Source: Phyto melanocephala (Eukaryota > Arthropoda > Insecta > Diptera > Rhinophoridae). Taken from it: 64,000 bases of DNA. This document shows, piece after piece, positions 1 to 12,119 of this stretch; position 1 is the stretch's first letter; the number at the start of each line of letters is the position of its first letter. Location of the stretch: positions 115,627,833-115,691,832 of the forward strand of contig OW799233.1 of assembly GCA_941918925.1 (NCBI GenBank), in the 5' to 3' direction. Under the pieces are notes generated by a model. It had not been told where the DNA came from. It made no database searches and worked only from the letters and a program-made list of their open reading frames with translations. A program made the position numbers and the translations under genes.

Positions 1-290
1 TAGTAGTAGTACTAGTAGTAATAAATTGACCCATAAGCACCGCTACCATAAAACAGGTATTTTGTGCAGCCACCAACTCGCCTATAGGTCAAGGCTTTTA
101 ATGAAACCCAATACCCTACGAGGCAAAGAATTCGAAATGCCCATTGGCGTAATAATACTACCCTACAGTAAACCTAATTTCCTAATGCAGAGCGCCGGAC
201 AATTGTAGAAGACGTGCTCCGCGGTCTCATCATCCAAAATAGTTTGTCGACTGTTGGCTTTCAAATGGTCAATCCTTACTGACTTGTTAC
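1..290 (-). pseudogene. Non-LTR retrotransposon 3' end (C-terminal zinc-finger region and tail)
   Basis: Read on the minus strand, about 235-185 gives DDETAEHVFYNCPAL, the cysteine/histidine motif that closes many LINE polyproteins with an RNase H domain. After a frameshift near 170 the reading continues as PRRVLGFIKSLDL and stops. The element ends at the window start in TAC/TACT repeats, the kind of simple-repeat tail left by target-primed reverse transcription. The same motif order occurs in the better preserved LINE at 8065-8910, but this copy is a different, more decayed sequence. It is broken by a frameshift and lacks everything upstream. The plus-strand open frame here is its antisense shadow. 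Confidence 0.6.
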
Positions 291-429
291 CATAGACCGG
301 GGATTTTTCGTACCCCTACAAGCAGTAGTCCAAAGATGTAAAATTATAAGAACGAAGTGGCTTATTTATTTATTCTTGGTAATATGTTCGATATTTTTAT
401 ATATCAGTAGTAGTAAATAGTTTATGATA

Positions 430-1260
430 AGTTATATGTTATCATGTGAATAGGGTAATTGATAGAGAGATGATAAACTACCAAGTATATTTACAGATTT
501 ATTTCTTGAGATAATTTTGTGACCAATCGTTTGACTCAATTTAGTGAGTGTTTCATGCGCTGTATGGTATGTTGCGTCTTTTTCTAGGAACCATTTCTCC
601 TCGAAACGAATTGTAATGAGACGAGTAATAAAAAATTTCCGCCAATCACGGCAAGTTTGGCACCGATTTCTGACATAAAGACACATAGGACAAGAACGCC
701 TTTGGCACGTAAACCGCACTAAACAGTTATTTTTTGGAATGTATTGAAGTTGTAAAGTTCACATGAGGATTGTGCTATCTCTAGGAAAAAAAATTTTGCT
801 TTTCCCTGGGATAGAACGTAGCCTCTTCTCTGAAGATGATTTGATTATAAAAGTTATGGTGTGCTGGCGTTAATTGTCGCTAAGACAATTTAGGCTAAGA
901 TCTTTAGTAAAAACTTTCTAAGTAGTTGATGGGCTGAGACCGTGTTTACCATAACGGCGTCTGGTTGATATATTTCAAAAATCTATCACATTAGCGTCTT
1001 CAGCGGTGATGGCTTTTTTAATATGCATGGTACGGTCTCGATTTGAATGTATATTTTGCAACAGAATAAATGTGGTCATGAATCGATCCATTCGATCTTG
1101 ATACATGCTCAGATAGGCTATTATACTCACCGTAAACTTGACGAATTGCTTTATAAGTTTTGCAAACTGAGCGATAATTTTTCAAATTATTTTTAACGAC
1201 TTACAAACGTTGTTTTAGTTTAAGTCTCGAGAAATACATTAAGAAATATTTTATTAGTAT
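430..1260 (-). pseudogene. Decayed mariner-like transposase (DD41D/rosa-like type)
   Basis: Minus-strand translation gives, in order, an N-terminal helix-turn-helix stretch (AIRQVYGEYNS near 1130), a linker (SPSTT and KVFTKDLSLNCLSDN, 960-880) and the second catalytic block WFLEKDATYHTAHETL (about 600-550), followed by IGHKIISRN. These match the usual order of rosa-type mariner transposases, in which the second catalytic aspartate sits in a WFQQDGATCHTA-like block. Here the block has degraded to LEKDATYHTA. Several stops and frameshifts interrupt it, and the FSDEAH and third-aspartate blocks are not readable. No terminal inverted repeats were found. Inactive fossil. Confidence 0.6.
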
Positions 1261-1429
1261 GACAGCTTACATTAGTTTATTATTATCCCTATCAGAATTT
1301 TAATTAAAACACGATAAACTGATTTTTTAGTGTTTAACTAAAACAGGTTATTTTTAAAAAAACCAAACAAAATATTAAAAAAAAAATAAAATTCAGTTTT
1401 TGGAAAATTCCGAATTAACGACTGATCGT

Positions 1430-1700
1430 TGGGTCATGGACAAAAGATAGAGAAAACTGCTCCTTCTTTGCAACAGTTGAATGATAGGTAGGAATTGGGG
1501 ATGCGTTAAGCAGAATCCGCCTCCAACACCCATACTCGGAAACCAATATGGTCCAATATGAATACTTCATATTAAAAACCAAAACAAGGAATCGAACCCA
1601 CAATTCATCACAATGAACAAAAACACATTTGAGTGCGTTTTTTATAGATCTTCCACATACACATACAAACATATGAAAATAATTAAAGCAAAGGTCTAAT
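1430..1700 (-). repeat. Possible tRNA-derived SINE fragment (B-box present)
   Basis: On the minus strand, 1588-1598 reads GGTTCGATTCC, a perfect RNA polymerase III B-box. Sequence downstream is not AT-rich filler and ends in a distinct body (1430-1580). I could not find a convincing A-box at the expected spacing, and only one copy is in the window, so this could be a chance match. It is not the same family as the SINEs at 19898 and 42974. Confidence 0.3.
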
Positions 1701-1719
1701 AATGACAAAAAAATTATTA

Positions 1720-3300
1720 AAATTAAGTTTTAAAGAAAACAACAGAAAATTTTCATAAAAATAATAAATCGCATTTAAAATTGATAGATTGCACGGGCGT
1801 AATTCTTTGTGAGCTTTTTATAATCTTATAAAAAAAACAACAAAACAAAACACCGCCAAAATTAAGACAAGTCTCGAGTAGGGTACTATAAATCGTTATG
1901 TCCACAGACGAAAAGAAAATATCATAAATGTGATAAAATTTCAATAATGTACTGTACATGAATATATTACAATAATAACAACAAAAAACAATTTTACGAT
2001 CAACAAATTGTTTCACAAATTACATGATAAATAGAAATTATGACAATCAACATGTTCTGTTTTACGACTTTACGGAGTTGTACCCATTACTTGTTGTTGC
2101 TGTTGCTGTTGCCGTTGCTATTGTAAACGCAAGTAGTAAAAATACTACATAAAAACGATATGAAAAGAGATGTGGTACGTTGGTCGGAAATGTGGAATAT
2201 TGTACAATTGTACCACCAACCGTATTTTAAAACAACCATAAAGCCAACAGAACAAGAAAAAGTCCCAGAACAGAACAGAACAGAAAAGGGGTCATCCATC
2301 AATGAATAAAAAATGTTTCTTCTTATTTTCCATTCATACTAGTCTACTACAGACTTTTTGATTTTTCCCACTTCTCAAGCTGTCAATTCGACATTTAACT
2401 AAGTGTCATTATTATGCAGTAAAACACTATACAATAATGATTACAAATATTCGGGAATATTTCGGAAGTTCTTTGCTAGTATCAGATAAGTATTATTTAG
2501 GTTTCTCTTTTGTTTTTTTTTTTTTTTTGTATAATTTACTGTTTGTTGGCCCCTTTAATATTCGTTTTAATTAAGTTATTTTCTAGAATATTTCTTACTT
2601 CTATTCCATTTCACGTTTTCATTTATTTGATTTTTATTTTAGTGTTTTTATATCTTTAACCACTTAGAAAGTCGTAAAAATAAAAGTATTTTGTTTCTTT
2701 CTTTTACCAACAGTTGAGCGTAACTCACGAGATTTAGATTTTACGACTTTTTATAGTACAATACTTACTTGTACTTGTTGGTATTCTCACAAATATATTT
2801 GTTAAGAATTTTATTCCTTTTTTCCTTGGCTGTCATTGTGTTGCTGGTGTTTGTTTTGTAAGCGTGATTAGTGCCAGAAATAGCTAAGAATTATGGTTGA
2901 GAACACACATTTAACAAGTGTGAAATGTGCTATAAATTTTCTGCATAAATTTGTCGTAAGTTCTAGATGATTGGGCTTAACATAACATTTACGAAATTGA
3001 AGAAGTAGTTTGTTTCTTTGTGAGACGACCTTGAAAAAGGTCCTTGAATTGAAACAGTTGAAACTTTATGACAATGATTGTTGTGAAATTCGATATGGAA
3101 CAGTATTGGATCTTTTTTTAAGGAGGGAAAATTTTAAATGTTAAAAAAAAGTTTCATCATATTCGATAAAGGATATTTGCAAAAAAAAAAATTAAAATAA
3201 TTTTTCTTAAATCAGGACACTGGTATGACCTAAACTCTTACTAAGATCGTTACAAAATGACTGACGAATTGGCAAAGAACTGCTGGGCTCTATAATAATA
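1720..3300. other. AT-rich non-coding stretch
   Basis: No gene-like reading frame. It holds a short GTTGCT-type microsatellite (about 2092-2125) and a poly-T run (2511-2528). Nothing else recognisable. Confidence 0.5.
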
Positions 3301-3499
3301 TTTATGAATTGAAACAGATCGCACATATTTCGGTTTTTATTGATTGTGCAATATTTTACTTCACGCCGCTCTTACTTCTTAAGAAAGTGTCTTTGCTGGG
3401 GTTTTGTAAAAGATCAATTAATGAATGGATTCTAGATAAAAATAACAGCAAAAGTTCCTTAAGTAAAGCAACTATTTATAATTTAAAATTAAAAAATTA

Positions 3500-3800
3500 A
3501 TTAATTGTTTGTTAGTGCAACTCGCCTGAAGCATAAAACGGCATTTCAAAAAAAAGTTGTGCTACCAAACCCTAAAACTTCACGAAACCTTATATGTGAG
3601 GAGCTTATCTCGCGGAGAAACAGAGTCCATTCGATAGTAAAAGATACTGCAAGTAGCCTTAGAATATATTCTAGAGACCTTTCGAGAAAACACCTAGTGG
3701 CTGTGGTCCATACCTAGATTGCGGCAAGAAATCTATAATAGAATTGCTGATGCGCATGTTCTTAACAGACTACGGCCAACTATGCACGTCTCACGTTTAT
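3500..3800 (+). pseudogene. Possible Tc1-like transposase N-terminal fragment
   Basis: Plus-strand reading around 3560-3790 gives KTSRNLICEELI, then SIVKDTASSL, then a stop, then RNLYNRIADAHV and LNRLRPTMHVS. This resembles the paired helix-turn-helix region of Tc1-like transposases, where the second helix typically ends in a VRNRL-like motif followed by an RRP/KP motif. No catalytic domain follows; the mariner at 3945 begins instead. Short and decayed, so the family call is tentative. Confidence 0.35.
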
Positions 3801-3944
3801 TTTTTAATAGTGCTGCTTTGTGATTGTTCGACATACACTCAAAAAAAATTGCTAGCGCTGCTTAACCAAACCCATAATGATAAGAATATAGTTTACCTTA
3901 GTATTCAAGCAAAGTGTTTTTTCTTGAGACATTGTCATGTAAAT

Positions 3945-5125
3945 GGTGTCTCAGTAAGAATTCACTTTTCAATTTTAATCAAATACACGTATTTTTAGCA
4001 TTAATTGGGATTTTATTATTGAAAAATTGTAAAGAAAACATTTTCCGGTTATGTTCCGAATAGCTCCCACTGCTCTAATGACAGGATATTAGAGTTTTTT
4101 TTTATATAGATGTGGCTTTATCTCACCGATAACGCGCTGGACCCTGGATTTGTGCTCATGAATTGTTTCTGGTTTAATCTTAAAAACACGAAATTTCATA
4201 AAACCTTAAAGAAAAATATCATGATATTGGTGTTTAGTTGACTTCAGAATTAAATGATGATTAATTTGTTTCATACCGATGTGGCAGGTGACATGACTTT
4301 GCTAAAACTACATGTCGTTCAGATCCATACAATCTAGTTGAGGCCACCAGAGCTCAGTTATCATATTCCTGTAACAAACTCAGTTCACATTCACTGAAAT
4401 TTCGGCTGCACCTTTAAAAAATTAAGGCCCACTAATGCCACCTGTTCATTATTCGAACCAGACAGTTCCTCATGGATGCGTGAGGATCTTCTGAGCCCTA
4501 AATTTGATGACTTTTTGTATTCCTTTATCCATTCAGATGGAAATGCGATTCATGGGAGAAAATAACTCTTTTTAAAATTGGCATTTACCGCACTTTACTC
4601 CATTGCCTATTGCATTACTCATTGTTGGTCCTTTCCATTGTCTGCTTGTTCGAGCTGCTAAGAATGGTGAATTTTGTACGCATTAAGGTAGAGTTCTTTT
4701 GCCAAAATTCGTGAATGTGAATGTTAAAGTTGCGAGAAACGATGCCGAATTCATGTTTTCGGATTTTCGAAGGCAATTTCGTTATCAACAGCAATGTTTT
4801 CTTTCTTACTAGAGTCTTACTGTCTATAACCAAACCAATTTCATAAACTACTTTGCAAATGGAAAGTGAAAGTGCACCTAATGTATCAATTAGGTGCACT
4901 TTCACGACTGAGAATTCTTCGAAGTTTGCAGGCGATGTCAGCATACCTTTTTAAATTTTTGTAATAAGATTTCATCATTATAATGCATTTTTTACACGTA
5001 AAGTGCTTTATACATAATAATCTAAATAAATATATGTGACAGCTAGGACATTTGAGAACTGCCACTTGCACAAAAAGATAACACCAAATTATAAAACTGC
5101 TGTCTCAGTAAGAAGAGACAGCCTT
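3945..5125 (-). mobile_element. Degraded rosa-like mariner, family with GGTGTCTCARTAAGAAT ends
   Basis: The left end reads GGTGTCTCAGTAAGAATTC, matching the left terminal repeat of the better preserved copy at 60730-61683. Minus-strand translation gives CIIMMKSYYKNLKRYAD (N-terminal domain, near 4970), a piece like the catalytic-core GSEDPHA block (near 4490), NMITELWWPQLD and DMxFxQSHVTCHI (second catalytic block, 4360-4290) and a C-terminal CHxSSGSY piece near 4060. The first catalytic block FSDEAH is missing, and stops break the frame. The right end is rearranged: instead of an inverted copy of the left end there is a direct copy (TGTCTCAGTAAGAA at 5100-5113) folded into an 8-bp hairpin. 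Non-functional. Confidence 0.6.
4866..4905. repeat. 17-bp perfect inverted repeat inside the mariner
   Basis: Arms 4866-4882 and 4889-4905 are perfectly complementary, with a 6-base loop (4883-4888). It lies within the transposase remnant. Probably a local inverted duplication; too short-armed and without context for a microRNA call. Confidence 0.8.
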
Positions 5126-5179
5126 TACACACTGTGTTGATTATATTTACGGAATTCTGTCAGTAAGAACACCATTAGT

Positions 5180-7240
5180 GGGAAATAGTATATATATTAT
5201 GTATGTGATTTTTAAAAAAAATAAAATAAATTCATTTATAGTTCAATGTTTAAATCTCAACTGAAATTAAAAAAATGTTTAATTAAAACAAAGACGTAAA
5301 CACGCCTACAAAGGGGTCCAAAATCGACGTGCATTTTTATTTCTTTAGGGAGTATTTGATAAACTGCCAGTAACGTTTAATGGCTTAAAAACTGTTTTAA
5401 CTTAAAAATTATTTTCACTTTTATTGCTGCACAAGTTATTTGAAATTTTAACCCTTAAATTATTGAACAAAATATAGATATTTTATTTCTTCTCCATATA
5501 AAGCTTAACAGTGTCAAACATAACAATGCAGCGGTCGGCTTAAAATATCCTTTAGTTCTATTGTAGCCTTATTTTGCAAATTTCTGTCAATTATGCCTTT
5601 AATAAACCTAAAATATTGTTTATGAATACGGCAGCAACTCTTTGCAAGTTAAAAAATATAACAATTTAAATAAATTTTCAAAATTGTCTATAACACGTAC
5701 TTGAACTTTCGGATTTTTGAAATTAATATAAAATTATTTTTCAAATCCAAAACTAACATTGCACTTGTCTCGATCCCTTGTTCCTCATAAAAGATTAAAC
5801 ATTTAAAATTTTCTTAAATTAAACTATTAACACCTTCACGCCTTAATTTGCGCAACAACTGCACAATGTTCTTCCCAATTAAGGAAAAGTTCAAAATAAT
5901 GGGTTTTCAATTTTATACTGTGTTTTTCTTAAGAAACAAAACTAAGCGATATCGACGCGACGACAAGGAAAAAGTATTCGTACAATTTTAGTTTTCTCCC
6001 CGCTCCAGCTGTACTCATTTACTCCTCCCAGTTCAATAATGTATTTTGAAATGGCATGGAATGATGGTATTTTACACTAATGCTGTTGGCTGCTTATGTT
6101 GTTGCTGTTGTCGTATTGTAGTTGTTGCACGAGTAGAGAGAGGTGGTCATAAATTTGTTGATTTTATGACAAAATAGTTGTCATTTTTGACAAGTTCATT
6201 TAATGGCCAGTACATGTTACCTGTCTGTCATGGGTGTTGATGATAATGATTGTTGGTATTTTTTTTTTTTTTACTTGTCGCTGTTTTTCAACTTTAGATA
6301 AGTTGGTTGGTCGAACGAACATCTTGTCTTATTCCTTGTAAAACACATACAACTACAAAAAGAGATCCGATACCGATACATAATAAGTTTGTATAAATGT
6401 TTCGTATTTATTTGAGTTTTAAATATTTAAATGTTGTTTGTGCAAAAAGAAAAAAAAAACAAAACGATGCAGTCATTTCATATTCTTTTTTTTTTTTTGT
6501 TTAACTCGTATTTGTTTCTTATTTTATTTATTTTCAAACTTAACAAGTGCAGCTGTAAAGATCTTCACTTAACGCAAATGTGCTGTATCCGTGTGTTTAA
6601 GTTTGTTGTTGTAGCAAATTTTAAATTTAATTTTATTTTTAAATCTATTTAAGAAAAATCATTTAAGTATTGCAATGCTTTTCATATCGTGAAAGGTGTG
6701 AAATGCTCCATTATCGTAAAATTTATAATGATGTTTTTGTATATTTTTTTTTCGTTTCTCACACTGTTTCAGGCATTTTAAAATGTCATTGGAAAGGTGT
6801 TAATGTTTTTTTGTTTTAGCATTTGTTTAAAATTTATGGCACTTGTGTCCATAAAACAGGTAAGTTTTTTTAATTTTATTATTTAAATAACCTTTGTCAT
6901 AAATAAGTTAAGTTTTGAAACTCATCATTTCCATTTGGTGTTAAAATATACTCAAGTAATAGAAGGATAAGACAGGATTGTATTTGAAATTATGTTTTAA
7001 TGAGAAAAACAGAAAGTAGATAAAGAATTTGTAAGTTTCATATAAATTTTGTATTGAGCTCAATTAAAGTTTCTGTAGAGATTTTCTCAGTGGAACAAAA
7101 ATTTTTAAAATAATTTCGTTTGTCAATTGTAAAACTGTAAAATTGTGTGATGATAATAATATAATACCTACAAAACAAAATGAAAACTTGGCACTTCTCA
7201 TGTTTAAATTGTATACTACAGACGTAAATTGTATTGCTAC
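5180..7240. other. AT-rich non-coding stretch
   Basis: No gene recognised. It contains GTTGCTGTTG-type short repeats near 6095-6130, poly-T tracts (6259-6271, 6486-6500) and a perfect splice-donor-like CAG/GTAAGT at 6857-6865 with no supporting acceptor. Confidence 0.5.
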
Positions 7241-7249
7241 AGACGTTTT

Positions 7250-7650
7250 TGGGGCGTATACTTTTTACTTGTAGTGCCAAGGGTGTATTAAACTTAGTCA
7301 TTCCGTTTGTAATTTCTACAGTATTCACATCGAGCGAACCCCATAAAGTATATATGTTTTATGACCACATTGTCGGCGGCTCCGGCTAGGTCCTGTCCTC
7401 TGGCACATGGCATACAAAAAGATTCATATCGGATTAATTAACGAAAAGGATAAGAAAAGAGACCCGAACAAGGACTAAAGGCGTAAAACAAGACTCTAAC
7501 ACTTGATTGCACCATTTACTTGCTGTGGTGGCATTTTCTACATATCTAAGGGTTTCTGTAGGTTGATTGAACAATGCCCGTTTGTTGGTTGAAATCAACT
7601 TTTGCACAGCTCTGTATGTAGTATCAATCTCTTGGAAATATTTTGGAATG
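7250..7650 (+). repeat. Old INE-1-like repeat fragment
   Basis: Contains the family signatures in order: TCATTCCGTTTGTAATTTC, then ACCCCATAAAGTATATAT, then GGTTGAAATCAACTTTTG (7590-7610). The same blocks occur in the complete copies at 27775-28584 and 51007-51810. Ends are decayed. The minus-strand open frame at 7434-7691 overlaps this repeat and is not recognised as a protein. Confidence 0.55.
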
Positions 7651-7659
7651 TTGCTATTT

Positions 7660-8060
7660 ATAAAGACCGAAGAGCAAGTGTCGGAGTTCACTTAATTGAG
7701 TTCAACCTGTCCTACTTCTTGAGTCTGGGAGAATATGTGTGCGTACACTAGGCGTAGATGCTGGGAGTGCTGAACGCGTTAGACTGATTATATGGAAAAA
7801 GGATTCTCATTGCACTTAATGATCATCAGTTTGTGATAACATGCGTGCAGCGAAAGGCTGTAGAATCAAAATTAGTGCTTAAAAGTGTTCTGTAGCTCAA
7901 GTGTGCCTCTGTGAATGAGATAACGTTAATCTAGATAAAGGAGCATGTGGTCGTGGACAGAAATGAAGCAACAGACGAGTTTTCGAGGAGAGGAGCTTCC
8001 CTGGTTTTTTGGAGAGTGGGACAAAGTGTTGCTCTAGGGAATGGGATAGTGCAAGCAAGG
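7660..8060. other. Unassigned sequence beside the LINE
   Basis: Moderately balanced base composition, with no recognised motif. It directly follows the LINE 3' end (minus strand), so it is presumably older host or repeat DNA. Confidence 0.4.
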
Positions 8061-8064
8061 GTCT

Positions 8065-8910
8065 TAGGTTAGGTAAGGTTAGATCCGGCAGCCGCCCGAA
8101 GGCATAGCTCACTTGGATCCTTCGAGGGTCCCGTTGTGATACCATAGGCACTAACGCCCGTTCGTCTATGTCCTCTTGACGTCGTTTCTCAGCCATCCTG
8201 TCCTGTTTACAAAGGTATGGATCTTTCCCAGATCAACTGCGGAAACACAAGTTTTACTTTCAAGTATTCGCTGCCCTAGAATCTGGTGTCTTAGGTCCCT
8301 GAATGCAGGACAATTACAGAGAAGATGTTCAGTTGTCTCCTCCTCTTCCTCGTTATCGCAACTTCTGCAGAAGTCGTCGTAAAGGATATTTAGCCTTTTC
8401 GCATGTGTACCTATAGGCCAGTGTCCGCTAATGACCGCAATGAGGTTCCTAAGGTGGATCCGGGGGATATTCACCGCATATTGCGTCCTATGCACATCCA
8501 TGTCAGGCCAGATCTTTCTGGTCTCCAAGCAAGTGGGTTCTCTCACCCATCTTTCCTTGGCATACAAATAAAATCGATGCGAGATTAGCTGTTTAACTTT
8601 CGATAAGGAAAGCACAACTTTGGGCGGTACCGGCTTTTGCAAGTGCATCAGCTCTATTATTACCATCAATATCCCCATGTCCTGGAACCCACACAAGGGT
8701 AACCGTCGAATGTCTCGCTATCTCCAAGGGTCTTACAATGAATGTATACAGGCACTTATGGTGCTCAAACAGCCCCTTAGCAGAAATGAAGTTAGGGTAC
8801 TCGAATACAGTCGGAGGCTCGAGACTGCTAAGACAGCAGCACATGTAGTATGCGAATGTCCAGCAGACTTATTAACACCGGCAAGCATACACTAGATGTA
8901 AGTGCTATGG
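8065..8910 (-). pseudogene. 5'-truncated LINE: RNase H end, C-terminal zinc finger and 3' UTR
   Basis: Minus-strand translation shows the end of an RNase H domain, TLVWVPGHGDIDGNNRAD followed by ALAKAG (8705-8630; RNase H1-type H and D residues present). After one frameshift near 8635 comes the C-terminal region with the cysteine/histidine finger CRSCDN...TEHLLCNCP (about 8360-8305), ending in a stop near 8168. The 3' UTR runs to about 8065 and finishes in ACCTTACCTAACC-type repeats. This architecture belongs to RNase H-bearing LINE clades (I, LOA, R1 group); I cannot choose among them. No reverse transcriptase is present: this is a typical 5'-truncated insertion, since frameshifted. A second copy of its 3' UTR is at 23618-23710, and its last roughly 70 bases resemble the SINE tail at 43100-43190. 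The plus-strand open frames here are antisense shadows. Confidence 0.8.
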
Positions 8911-8984
8911 GGCAAATTAGTTTTGGGCAAAATTTTTAAGATTACGATGAACGATGTGATGAGAATTGTAGATAAACATCAGTC

Positions 8985-9847
8985 TACAAATTGAAGTCAT
9001 AATAGTATTGAGAAAACAGGGACGGTGAGTCTATATCCATGTAATCACTGAGAAACATGTTTGTATATCATATTTTTAGATATCATATGGCTATAGGCCT
9101 ATTTGAAAACAAAACTTGGACAAATCGGTCACTAATCAGCAAAGTTATAGACAAAACGCATTTGGAAAATATATATTTTTTTTTTCAATATATAAAGTTA
9201 CTAAAGCTTCTAATTAATTAAAAAATACCAACTTACAAGCCGTAATCTCAAAAATTATTGCTGAGAAAACTTAAAAGGCGGGTTTGGATCTAACTGAGAT
9301 ATAAGCACCAAAATGCACTGGCTTCTCTTATGTGTTTTTTCTAAATATTATAAACGAAATTCATTTTTTTTATTTTTTCAACAACCGGAAGGGTTAATAT
9401 GGGCATCGAATGAAAGAGTTTTACAAGTGGAATATAGTTTATTAAAATACAAATAAAAGCCATGATGTCGTTTTAAATAAAATGGCGAATATATGGGTTA
9501 TATATAATAAGTAAGGATTTATCCCCTTTAACCCCCTATGATACTGGAATCAAATGAAAAGGATGAACCATTAGAATACAGTTAACTATGTATAAAAAGT
9601 GTAAAATCCAAGATGACGTCCAAATGTTGAATAATATATTATTGTTAACTACTAGAATACAATTTACTTTAATAAAATTCAAAAGCAAGCAAGGCGTCGG
9701 AAATAATAAAGAAAAATATTGTTTGACATTAAATATGAAATGTTAATGAAATGAAAAGTTAAACTACGATATAGTCATTATGCCTATGTACTTGATTATG
9801 AAGGATATTATCAGATTCCAAATATAGCACTATTTCTTATTGTGTTT
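8985..9847 (+). repeat. Degraded long INE-1-like repeat (variant B)
   Basis: Shares blocks with 17158-18316 (which is reversed): CAAATCGGTCACTAATCAGC, ATGCACTGG, a GATACTGGAATCAAATGAAA motif and ATATAGCACTATTTCTTAT at the end, a decayed form of the family end ATATAGCGCTCTTACTTGTT. Non-coding. Confidence 0.5.
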
Positions 9848-9849
9848 AA

Positions 9850-10620
9850 ACATAAGAAAAATTTTCTATCTCATTGAAATTGCTATCAACTCTTTAAGAT
9901 TTCTGATTTTTATATTACTTGTATTCCATCACTTATTATATTTAATTTTTTTATTTCTTGTATGCAATATTTGAGGCGCTCAGTTTATTTGTCAGTTTAC
10001 GTTTATGGCAATGCTGGCCATATGTGTCATTTGTATTTTAATTAATGTTTTGTTTGTTTAACAATTTAAGTACTATTTTATCAAATTTATGTACAAGTAC
10101 ATACAATATGATTAAGTGCATGTTTTAAAAGCGATAAAAAGTTTTTAATTTTTTTCGGTTGTGTTATCAGCCTTTTTTTCAGTTTTTGGTGTTAAAGATA
10201 CTTATGTTAGACTTGTTTCTGAAATCATCGTTATTTGTGTTATAAACTGTTTAACCAATTTAGATAGAGAAATATACCATAATGGTCTGAAAGGGTAGAG
10301 CTGTTGGAGTTTGTAATTTATTTTAATTATCTATTTATTTTATATTTGAGGCGCTTAAACAAGTGCACAAAGAGCCACATACCACTTAAGAGTCATTCGA
10401 TACTCTCGAAATTTCATTTGTTTATATGTGATTAATAAACGTTGTAGTTTATACAGTCTTTTGAACACTTGTTCTTAGCAAATTTGCCTAGAGTACAGTG
10501 TTGTAAAATTTTTTTTTTAAAGGACAATCATATAGAAATTTTTATGAAAAGTAAATATTAATCGTTAAAGTTTAAGCACAGGCTTGATAATTGTGACAAA
10601 ATAAATGATTCAATAAAACT
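9850..10620. other. AT-rich non-coding stretch
   Basis: No reading frame or repeat recognised. The phrase TTTGAGGCGCT occurs twice (about 9971 and 10345), a weak sign of an old duplication. Confidence 0.4.
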
Positions 10621-10629
10621 AAATACTAC

Positions 10630-12110
10630 TTTGTTTCGTCGTGGTCATATCGTATCATTTCTCACTTCTCACATTTCTTCTAAAAGCTTATGACTACAGG
10701 AGTCTATTGAGCAATGTTCATCTGGCCGTGTGTTGATTCAAATCAACTTTGAGAAGCCCTGACATGCTGCAAAGATCTGTAATTAATCGTTATTGAAATC
10801 CAGCACAATCGCCTTATACATTTCTTTAACATAAGCAAATAAACATGACAGCCCCAGTTTTTCTTATATTTTTACTTTAAAAATTAAAATTTTCTGCTCT
10901 AGGATTATTTATACGTAGACATCTATGCTTCATTTTAGCTATTCGCTAAAAATTATGTATAAATCGGTTCCTAATCGCCAATGTTATAGTCAAAAATATT
11001 TCTTATAAATATAAGTATATCTTGAGGTTTGATTTTCAATGTAAAATAAAACACACAAATTTGAAAGTGGGCTTAAAATTTGTATTATCAGTTGAAATAA
11101 AAATTTATGGCAGTTACAGTTTGTAAATGATATCATGTAAATATTAGCCAATACTACGCCTGAGGTGGTCCATTCGGAAGGTCAAAATTTGAGCGACTCG
11201 TTTCAGTATAGCGACTGATATCTCGCTAATAACACGAGTAATGTTGACTTTTAAAGCGTCAATCGTAGCTACCTTGTTCCTTAAGAACTCAGACTATACA
11301 AATCCTAGATCTAGATTTTCGATTTACAGTAGAAAAACGTGAAATTAGTTGAGCCAGAAATGTGCTTTATTACTAAATAAAATTTCACGGTAAAATACAG
11401 AAAAAACAAACACATAACTTGCCAAACAATAGCGAACAAAATTGACACAGCAGTTTAATGCGTGATCTGTCAAAAAAAGCCTATTGAAAACCAAGTCCAC
11501 GATAAATCACCAATTATATTTATAAATATAATTATCAAGGTAGCGTAGTCTCAAAAACAATTGCTGAAAAAAAAAACTTATTTATCATTAGGAAACTAAT
11601 TACTTCTGTGTTTTTCCTAAAATTTACAAACGAAAATCGATCCTTTTTCAGGTTTTCGACAGCCGACAGCGTTAATATGTTTATCAGAAGAAAGCGCTTG
11701 ATTCGTAAAATATAAAACGCTTTAAATAAATTTAAAATCCATAAAGATAACTACAAAATGATGCACAGTAAATTTATACATGGGCCAAGTCTAGTAATAC
11801 CAAATGTATTCACTTCAACCCCACAATATTGATACATAATAAAAGGGCTTGATGGCGCCCTCAACAAAATGGCGGATAATTTTATTTCTCAACACCATCA
11901 ATATGGGTATCAAATAAAAGATAGTAGACTATGTAAAAAACCAAAATCAAAAGTAGCGTTGGAAATAAAAAAGTAAAATGGCGTTTAACATTGAATCTAA
12001 AATCTAGGCTAAATTATGATGGCGTCACTATACCTATGCAAATGATGGAAAATGGTATTATCAGCTTCAGCACTGCCGAATATAGAACTCTTACTTGTTT
12101 AAATTAAGTG
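10630..12110 (+). repeat. Long INE-1-like repeat (variant B), decayed
   Basis: Begins in remnants of the family 5' blocks (GCTTATGACTACAGGAGTC, GTGTTGATTCAAATCAACTT), continues through AAATCGGTTCCTAATCGCCA and AATATGGGTATCAAATAAAA, and ends with ACTGCCGAATATAGAACTCT followed by TACTTGTTT (ends 12110), the diagnostic 3' end. It is longer than the 800-bp copies and matches the layout of 17158-18316 in reverse orientation. Confidence 0.6.
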
Positions 12111-12119
12111 TCTTTAGGA

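Noticed and set aside
26..208. 60-codon plus-strand open frame at the window start
   Set aside because: It is antisense to the LINE C-terminal motif (TAEHVFYNCPAL), which is the meaningful reading.
1753..2302. Minus-strand frames with cysteine/phenylalanine-rich products
   Set aside because: Low-complexity translation of AT-rich DNA with no domain.
4866..4905. microRNA precursor
   Set aside because: The 17-bp arms are too short, the loop is only six bases, and it lies within a mariner remnant.
6857..6865. Perfect splice donor CAG/GTAAGT
   Set aside because: No pyrimidine tract, acceptor or coding frame upstream; such a 9-mer is expected by chance in 64 kb.
8176..8895. Three plus-strand frames over the LINE
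   Set aside because: Antisense to RNase H and the C-terminal cysteine finger.
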